Source: an uncultured Saprospiraceae bacterium (GTDB lineage Bacteria > Bacteroidota > Bacteroidia > Chitinophagales > Saprospiraceae). Taken from it: a DNA stretch of 38,323 nucleotides. The notes beneath the pieces were generated by a model. It made no database searches. It saw only the letters and a program-made list of their open reading frames with translations, and was not told the DNA's origin. Shown here one piece after another: positions 32,846-38,323 of this stretch. A program made the translations under genes and the position numbers. How positions within the stretch are numbered: position 1 is the first letter of the stretch; each line of letters begins with the position of its first letter. The DNA lies in the NCBI GenBank assembly GCA_937950315.1, contig CALFDU010000066.1:1-38323 (forward strand), in the 5' to 3' direction.

Positions 32846-33712
32846 TTAAATATTCCTTTTATCAAAACCCCAAGAAAGTTTCTGTCTTATCGTTTTCATG
32901 AATTCAATTTCTGGCAAGAAGACCAGCTTGGTTGTTAACTCAGATCGCTTTACAGTAATTTCATGATCTGCACTTACAGTTTCAAATCGCGAATCAAGTG
33001 TACATAAAAAATGTTCAGATCTACCCTCTATATTAAATGTAATTTCTGAATCATCAGGAACAACAATGGGTCTTACATTTAGGTTATGAGGGGCAACCGG
33101 CGTTATGGCAAAATTTCCAGATGTAGGGAAAATAATTGGTCCACCACAACTCAGTGAATAACCTGTAGAGCCTGTCGGAGTAGCAACTATAAGACCATCT
33201 GCCCAATAAGAATTCAAAAACTTTCCGTTGATGTATGAATGCACTTTTATCATAGAAGAAGTATCTCTCTTCAATAAAGTGAAATCATTCAATGCAACGT
33301 TGTTTTCAGAAAATATAGGAATAGTAGATGTTGCTTTTAGCATTGATCTTTCTTCTATTCTATAATCACCTCTATCCCAAGCTTCCAGCGCCGTCTCAAT
33401 TTTATTTTTTTCTGTACTTGCCAAAAATCCTAGACGCCCTAAGTTTATACCTAGTATTGGTAGATTCATTTTTTGAATAAGAATTGTAGCACCTAGTATC
33501 GTTCCGTCACCTCCTAAGGTGATCATAAGATCAGGTTTAAGAGCATTTAATTCTTCATGCGAATTATAGGTATCGTAATTTTTCCCTGTTTGATTGGCAT
33601 AATCTTGAAACATAAAAGTATCATAAGACATACTTTTCAATTTATTCAAAAGTGTATCAAGATACGCTTGGTGTTCTTCTTTATACTTCTGACCATAAAT
33701 CGCTACTCTCAT
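32846..33712 (-). CDS. nadK: NAD kinase
   Basis: ATP-dependent phosphorylation of NAD to NADP in the cytoplasm. The 288-residue protein shows the GGDGT catalytic motif (G67-T71; ITLGGDGTILGA), the NE/ND-type motif (NVALNDFTLLKRD), and the conserved PTGSTGYSLSCGGP loop. Usual length. It starts two bases after the Omp85-like stop and is followed without gap by the cyclase gene, so it belongs to the tight minus-strand string. Its neighbourhood with a CBS protein is common in Bacteroidota. Confidence 0.96.
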   Translation of the reverse strand: MRVAIYGQKYKEEHQAYLDTLLNKLKSMSYDTFMFQDYANQTGKNYDTYNSHEELNALKPDLMITLGGDGTILGATILIQKMNLPILGINLGRLGFLASTEKNKIETALEAWDRGDYRIEERSMLKATSTIPIFSENNVALNDFTLLKRDTSSMIKVHSYINGKFLNSYWADGLIVATPTGSTGYSLSCGGPIIFPTSGNFAITPVAPHNLNVRPIVVPDDSEITFNIEGRSEHFLCTLDSRFETVSADHEITVKRSELTTKLVFLPEIEFMKTIRQKLSWGFDKRNI

Positions 33713-33714
33713 TC

Positions 33715-35112
33715 TTAAAATGCATTACTGGTTTGTATGAATAAGCCATGTTCACCAAGATCATTGAAACTATATTCTATACTAAATAAATAACTATTGT
33801 ATAAAATTATGTCGATTGCTGGACCATAACCATAAATCCATCGATTATTTAGTGTGTTCGTATCAATGTAAACTGGTTCATTGACATAAGCAAAGTCAAA
33901 GTTAAACCTTAAATGCATTTGTATATTAATAGACTTGAATTGATCTGGAATAAATTTTGGCCCGTTAAGTTTGTATTCATAGTTGATTACACGTTTTTTA
34001 ATGTGATTTTTGACCAATAAATGATCTATACCATCCAATACATATAGATCATATCCACGCACCAAATCGCCCCCCCACCCTAAGCCAGTATTGTTGGCAA
34101 AAGATTGTGTTGATCTAATAAGATTGGTCTTTCCCAAAATTTTTGTTCCTACCCCAAAGTATTCTCTAAATGGTTGAAAGTACTCGACTACACCCTGAAA
34201 AATAAAACTGTTATGCTCTTTAAGAATTCCCAATCCCTCTTTTTTCACGTTTAATCTAAATCGATAGCCTTTGTATGGCATCAAATAGTTAATTCTCTTG
34301 TCATATTGCAAATCATAGTTGACCATAAAGAATTGCAGAGACGTTCTATCATTCAAAAAATAATCAGGATTCAATTCCTGAACTACAAATTCGTCTATTG
34401 TATTCCTATGAAACTCCAAACTTATCGATTGGTGAATAGCCACCGTTGGACGCATTCGGACATTCAATGAAGTCCGAAATCTTTTTAACATGATTCTCTC
34501 ATCAGGGTGTTGAAAAAACTGTGGCCTATTCCCTATCGTCTTAAAAGGAATTTCTCTGTTATCAGCAAAAAAAACAGAACCTGTAAAACCTGTATTGCTG
34601 TTTTCAAATACATAAGGAAATGAATATTCTGCTTCAAGTTTTCTCGTGTAGCCAAATTGGGCAACGACCAATAAAGGATCTTTGTTTCCTGTTAAATTAT
34701 AATGTCGTCCACGAACACCGTAATTAATTCGCGAGAGGTCTCGATTTTGTTCTTGCCACCAGGCATTGAAACTCCGGTCACCCAATTCAAAAATAGGAGA
34801 AGGATATAAGTACCAATTTTCAACAAGTTTAATGTTGACAATAGATTCAAAATCATCATTGGTTTCAACTTCAATTGTCGCAGTATTGAAAAGGCCAATG
34901 GTCTTTAATCTACTTTCATTGTCAGTGATTAATTGATCAATCTCTTCAATAGCTATTTTATCACCAACCTTAAAATCAATTTCGTTGCGGATAATTTTTT
35001 CCTTGGTACGTTTATTACCTATATAGTTTATTTCAACAATTTCTGTTTGTTGCTGCCCAAAGATTAAACTGGTGCCAAATAAAAGTAGGCAAAGGAAAAT
35101 CCACCTAAACAT
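33715..35112 (-). CDS. Single-POTRA Omp85-family outer membrane protein
   Basis: A 465-residue exported protein with a signal peptide (MFRWIFLCLLLFGTSLIFGQ), one POTRA domain (about 22-97: EIVEINYIGNKRTKEKIIRNE, IGLFNTATIEVE) and a C-terminal 16-strand-type barrel ending in phenylalanine. It resembles BamA/TamA but is much shorter: BamA has five POTRA domains, this has one. The barrel ends with SYLFSIEYSFNDLGEHGLF, and YDLYVLDGIDHLL-type surface segments occur near the conserved VRGY-like turn (GGDLVRGYDLYV). Likely an outer-membrane insertion or translocation accessory, not the main BamA. It overlaps the CBS gene by eight bases. Confidence 0.85.
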   Translation of the reverse strand: MFRWIFLCLLLFGTSLIFGQQQTEIVEINYIGNKRTKEKIIRNEIDFKVGDKIAIEEIDQLITDNESRLKTIGLFNTATIEVETNDDFESIVNIKLVENWYLYPSPIFELGDRSFNAWWQEQNRDLSRINYGVRGRHYNLTGNKDPLLVVAQFGYTRKLEAEYSFPYVFENSNTGFTGSVFFADNREIPFKTIGNRPQFFQHPDERIMLKRFRTSLNVRMRPTVAIHQSISLEFHRNTIDEFVVQELNPDYFLNDRTSLQFFMVNYDLQYDKRINYLMPYKGYRFRLNVKKEGLGILKEHNSFIFQGVVEYFQPFREYFGVGTKILGKTNLIRSTQSFANNTGLGWGGDLVRGYDLYVLDGIDHLLVKNHIKKRVINYEYKLNGPKFIPDQFKSINIQMHLRFNFDFAYVNEPVYIDTNTLNNRWIYGYGPAIDIILYNSYLFSIEYSFNDLGEHGLFIQTSNAF

Positions 35113-35764
35113 TTAGAAAGGACATTAGTGAATCATATCTTTCTCTGAGATCATCCATCACTTCTGCTTCAGCGTATGTTGCTTTGATTGTATAATCATA
35201 TCGATCAAATGCTTTGATGATTGATTGGATATCAGCACGATTTATTTTAAGTGTAACCAAGACATTCGCACTGTTTGGATTATCAGATATAAAAGAGCAA
35301 ATAATTGATGCATTTTCAAGCTCAACGATTCTAGCGATTTCTGATAATGTATATGATCTCTTATTTACCTCTAAAACAAGTAAACTTCCTGGTTCTCTAA
35401 TCGAAAAACTATTGGCATAATGTTTAATCAGGTCTTCTTGTGAAATGAGACCTAGATAATTATTGTTTTCATCAACAACCGGAATGGATGTAAGATGATG
35501 TTCCACGATTTTAGAAAATATTTCAAAAATATGTTCATCACCTCTTGCATGTATTCTGGGATCCTCTAACTCAAGGGAACTAATCGCTTGATCTTCCACG
35601 GATCTTAGTAAAATTTCCTCTGATGCAATTCCAGTAAGTTTTTGGTTTTTCACAACAGGTAAGTGTTTCACATAATTAATGTGCATAATGGTCAATGCCT
35701 GAGATACTGTATCATCGGGATGAAGATGTACTAATGCATTTGTTATTATGTTATTTGCTATCAA
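35105..35764 (-). CDS. Tandem CBS-domain protein
   Basis: A cytoplasmic 219-residue regulatory protein. Two CBS domains cover about 8-65 (LVHLHPDDTVSQALTIMHIN, VKNQKLTGIASEE) and about 72-130 (HLTSIPVVDENNNYLGLISQED), together binding an adenine nucleotide. A C-terminal ACT-like or ferredoxin-fold region (about 140-205; SLLVLEVNKRSYTLSEIARIVE) follows. The start is TTG at 35764, immediately after an in-frame TAA; the next methionine would cut into the first CBS domain. It sits close upstream of nadK, with one Omp85-like gene between, and may sense adenylate status. Confidence 0.85.
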   Translation of the reverse strand: MIANNIITNALVHLHPDDTVSQALTIMHINYVKHLPVVKNQKLTGIASEEILLRSVEDQAISSLELEDPRIHARGDEHIFEIFSKIVEHHLTSIPVVDENNNYLGLISQEDLIKHYANSFSIREPGSLLVLEVNKRSYTLSEIARIVELENASIICSFISDNPNSANVLVTLKINRADIQSIIKAFDRYDYTIKATYAEAEVMDDLRERYDSLMSFLNV

Positions 35765-35808
35765 ATTACCTGCTTATATTAATAAGACGTTTAAAATTGC
35801 CAATTGGT

Positions 35809-36588
35809 CTATTTTCGCATCAATTTATTTTTCTCACGCGCAAACTCTACTTCAGATAAAAGGCCTTTGTTTCTTAACTCACTCAACTTATTGAGTTGTG
35901 ATAATAGTAAATCATCTTCTAATAAGTTTTTCTCCTTCACATTGACTTTACCATCCATTTTATATCCATTGGCCTGAAATTTCTCAAATTCTGGCTGAAT
36001 TCTCAAAAAGGCTAGATCGTCGTGGGTTTTTATCTTCTCTACATCTTTATATCCATTTCTGATGGCCATATTCAAATGATACAATGATTTGTCTTTTTCC
36101 TCTTGCATAGAATATCCACAAGCTAGATTAAAGTGCAATGACACATCATTGGGTTCAATTTTCAATCCTTTCTCAAAATCTGCTATAGCACCCTCTATAT
36201 CGTATTCTTTGTATTTATTAACGCCGGTATTCTTATATGGGTTGACTCTTTTGATACTTTTTTGGCTAGATTGTCGCTTTCTTTCCGCATAAAGGTCTTT
36301 TTGTGTCCTTCCAGTTGCTCGTCTTCTCTGCAAACTATCCTCATATCCTGAGTTATAAGCCCTATCAAATTTTCTTGGTGACATTGTTAATAATCTAAAA
36401 GCATCAAAAAATCCTAAAAGAATACCAAAACCAGGAAACCCCATTTTCATACCAACATAAGCAAGCATTATATAAAATACTCCTCCACTTACTTCTCCTA
36501 AATAAAATCGTTGTAAACCAAAAGATCCACCAAATAACGCCAATAGAATAGCGATCGCTTTACTTTTTACTTTTTTCCGTCTTGCCAT
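35809..36588 (-). CDS. TM2 - TPR - SHOCT domain protein
   Basis: A 259-residue protein. Residues 1-75 form a TM2 domain, two membrane helices joined by a glycine-rich turn (AILLALFGGSFGLQRFYLGE, FYIMLAYVGMKMGFPGFGILLGFFDAFRLL). A basic linker leads to TPR-like helices (about 125-200; EGAIADFEKGLKIEPNDVSLHFNLACGY). A SHOCT-type short C-terminal helix pair (about 228-259; LNKLSELRNKGLLSEVEFAREK) closes it. Domain functions are only generally known: membrane anchoring, protein interaction and possible oligomerisation. Its start overlaps the SpoIIE gene stop by one base. Confidence 0.85.
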   Translation of the reverse strand: MARRKKVKSKAIAILLALFGGSFGLQRFYLGEVSGGVFYIMLAYVGMKMGFPGFGILLGFFDAFRLLTMSPRKFDRAYNSGYEDSLQRRRATGRTQKDLYAERKRQSSQKSIKRVNPYKNTGVNKYKEYDIEGAIADFEKGLKIEPNDVSLHFNLACGYSMQEEKDKSLYHLNMAIRNGYKDVEKIKTHDDLAFLRIQPEFEKFQANGYKMDGKVNVKEKNLLEDDLLLSQLNKLSELRNKGLLSEVEFAREKNKLMRK

Positions 36589-37817
36589 TAATTTAATTTG
36601 GTCGTTAATATTGCTATATCGTCAACATAGGCTTGTGCTTCTTTAAATTTATCAATCTCATTCATTAAGTTTTCATTTTGCTTTTTAGGAGAGTATTTAC
36701 TATTTGATTTTACAAAATCTATAATTTTCTCCTCACCAAAATAATCACCTTCATCATTTTTTAAATCAGCCAAGCCATCAGTAAAACAAAACAAGTTTGC
36801 ACCAGAAGAAAGTTCAATTGTTTCCTCATTAATAAATGGTAATTTATCAAAAGCACCAATGACAGTCGTTCCTGATTTAAGCAAAGTTACTTCGTCGTTC
36901 TGATAAAGGATAGGAGGAAAATGTCCTGCATTTATATAACGCATATTTTTTTCCTGAAAATCAATTTCCGCAATAAAAAATGTTATGAACTTATCACTCT
37001 TAGTAATCTTGTACACAGACTCATTAAGTGCAAAAACAAAAGTTTCCAAATCTCTAAATTGATAAATTAGACTTTGTAACATTGCCTGAAAATTGGCCAT
37101 CAACAATGCTGCCGCAACTCCCTTTCCAGAAATATCGGCGATACACATAGCATACTTATGTTCATCTAGTTTTACATAATCAAGATAATCTCCACCAACA
37201 TTTAAATTGGGAAGATATACTGTATCCATTTCAAAGTACTTGCTTATCGGTACTTCGCTTGGTATCAACATGTGTTGTACCTCACTGGCAAGTTCCATTT
37301 CACGTTGTAATCTCACCTGACTCATCTGCTGTTTAAACAATCTTTTGTTTTCGATTGCCACCGCGATGATGTTGGTAATGGTTGTAATGAATTGAATCTT
37401 ATTATATAAATCGTCTTTGTCTCGTATACCACCAATCAGTGCATAAGCTATTGAAGATTCTTTATGATAAACAGGAATGATTACGTCAAAATTTTGGAGG
37501 TCTTTTGGATCCTCTGCTTTTATCGTATACAATCTATTGTAAGGTAAAATAAGAGGTACTAAATTTTTGATCGATGATTGGTCTACATTGATACTTGTTG
37601 GCGCTTCCCAGGTATCGGAATTATTGTTTTTGACAAACAAAACCATGTGTTCAATACCCATTTCCCAACTGAGAAAAGATTTATACATATTAAATAAACC
37701 CTCCGCCGGAATGTTGTCATTAATAGCTTGTGTAATCGTGAGCAAACTCTTAATCTGTAATTGTTTCAGACTTAAGTCCTTCTCAAGTTTTTCTAATATT
37801 AATAATTCTCTACTCAA
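36588..37817 (-). CDS. GAF domain - SpoIIE-type PP2C serine phosphatase
   Basis: A cytoplasmic signalling protein of 409 residues. A GAF-like sensor domain (about 20-160) is joined by a helical linker (ENKRLFKQQMSQVRLQREME) to a PP2C/SpoIIE phosphatase domain (about 190-407). Metal-binding and conserved motifs are visible: LNVGGDYLDY, ADISGKGVAAALLMA, INAGHFPP, FTDGLADLKN and YVDDIAIL. Such proteins typically dephosphorylate anti-sigma-factor antagonists, though no partner is in the window. The start is TTG 37817, four bases after the permease stop. It is translationally linked to the TM2 gene. Confidence 0.92.
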   Translation of the reverse strand: MSRELLILEKLEKDLSLKQLQIKSLLTITQAINDNIPAEGLFNMYKSFLSWEMGIEHMVLFVKNNNSDTWEAPTSINVDQSSIKNLVPLILPYNRLYTIKAEDPKDLQNFDVIIPVYHKESSIAYALIGGIRDKDDLYNKIQFITTITNIIAVAIENKRLFKQQMSQVRLQREMELASEVQHMLIPSEVPISKYFEMDTVYLPNLNVGGDYLDYVKLDEHKYAMCIADISGKGVAAALLMANFQAMLQSLIYQFRDLETFVFALNESVYKITKSDKFITFFIAEIDFQEKNMRYINAGHFPPILYQNDEVTLLKSGTTVIGAFDKLPFINEETIELSSGANLFCFTDGLADLKNDEGDYFGEEKIIDFVKSNSKYSPKKQNENLMNEIDKFKEAQAYVDDIAILTTKLN

Positions 37818-37821
37818 TTAA

Positions 37822-38323
37822 TCAATTTTCCTTTTCATCAAATATATTACTTAATGTATTGCCAATTAAATTAAATGACAAAACGAGCAACATAATTGCC
37901 ATTGCAGGTATCAAAGCCATATAAAGCTTCCCACTAAGGGCATAACCATAGTTTTCGTTCAGTAAATTACCCAAAGATGGTGTGGGAAGCTGTACACCAA
38001 AGCCTAAATAACTTAATCCAGCCTCAATTAGTATAGCAATTGCAAAGTTTGCAGCAATTAAAACCGTAACTGGTCCTATTATATTAGGTAAGATGTGCTT
38101 TAGCAAAATTGATTTGTTGGCTAGGCCCAAAGATTCAGCAGCAGAGATATAAGTCTTTTCCTTAGTTTGAAGGACCATTCCTCGTACCAATCTTGCTACT
38201 TCAATCCACATTGTCAATCCTACAGCAATAAATATAACAGTGATACTTCGACCAAAACCTATCACGATAGCAAATACCAAAAGAACGGTAGGGACAGACC
38301 AAAAACTATTAATTAAAAACATA
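37822..38323 (-). CDS. ABC transporter permease, OppC/DppC type (partial)
   Basis: C-terminal portion (about 166 residues) of an inner-membrane permease for peptide or nickel uptake, cut by the window end. The EAA-like loop interacting with the ATPase is visible (SAAESLGLANKSILLKHILPNIIGP), followed by ILIEAGLSYLGFGVQLPTPSLGNLL, the characteristic OppC C-terminal signature. At least four hydrophobic segments are present. The ATG at 38322 is probably internal; a full-length protein is usually near 300 residues. The next gene (SpoIIE phosphatase) starts four bases after its stop. Confidence 0.9.
   Translation of the reverse strand, partial: MFLINSFWSVPTVLLVFAIVIGFGRSITVIFIAVGLTMWIEVARLVRGMVLQTKEKTYISAAESLGLANKSILLKHILPNIIGPVTVLIAANFAIAILIEAGLSYLGFGVQLPTPSLGNLLNENYGYALSGKLYMALIPAMAIMLLVLSFNLIGNTLSNIFDEKEN

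Overview
The window looks like a stretch of a low-GC Bacteroidota chromosome, most like the Saprospiraceae or a related lineage. Indicators are the gliding lipoprotein GldH, type IX secretion (T9SS) C-terminal sorting domains on secreted proteases, the Bacteroidota-restricted families DUF4270 and DUF4290, promoters of the TAnnTTTG type with little sign of Shine-Dalgarno sequences, and SpoIIE-type and TM2/SHOCT proteins. The family placement is inferred from gene content. No phage, insertion sequence, CRISPR array, rRNA or tRNA was seen.

Layout. 1-10954 (plus strand): 3' part of prfA, a hypothetical gene overlapping rnr, rnr, a DJ-1/PfpI-like lipoprotein, a DUF819 membrane protein, then a block of a solo GT5 starch-synthase N-domain, DUF4270 lipoprotein, glmS and DUF4290. 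10959-13740 (minus): tlpA-like thioredoxin, grpE, dnaJ, gldH. 13873-16885: VOC protein, an outer-membrane barrel protein (minus), trmB and a PfkB sugar kinase. 16857-24503: an exoprotease region with a 1052-residue lysyl-endopeptidase-like protein (minus), an M12B-like metalloprotease and an M43 metalloprotease. 24645-25488: two tandem Hsp20 genes. 25557-29474 (minus): an MltD-like lytic transglycosylase, hisS and pheS. 29565-30770: a class III aminotransferase. 30760-38323 (minus): a ten-gene tightly packed string of ABC permease (cut by the window), GAF-SpoIIE phosphatase, TM2-TPR-SHOCT protein, CBS protein, single-POTRA Omp85 protein, nadK, cyclase-family hydrolase, TPR-like membrane protein, exported rhodanese and a 54-residue membrane protein that is easily missed.

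Working together. Much of the window is core physiology: translation (prfA, pheS, hisS, trmB), RNA decay (rnr), cell-envelope precursor supply (glmS), proteostasis (grpE-dnaJ, two Hsp20s) and NADP supply (nadK). The lifestyle-specific part is the envelope and secretion side: GldH, DUF4270, outer-membrane barrels and three exported proteases.

The strongest regulatory observation is that the two heat-shock loci (grpE-dnaJ and the hsp20 pair), 11 kb apart and on opposite strands, share paired copies of a palindrome of form TGnCAnnnTGnCA, followed by a similar sigma-54-like -24/-12 element. This suggests a common stress regulon. A second regulatory point is three alternating TTAATATG octamers around a near-perfect Bacteroidota promoter in front of the lytic transglycosylase. 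No clearly new multi-gene defence or mobile system was found.
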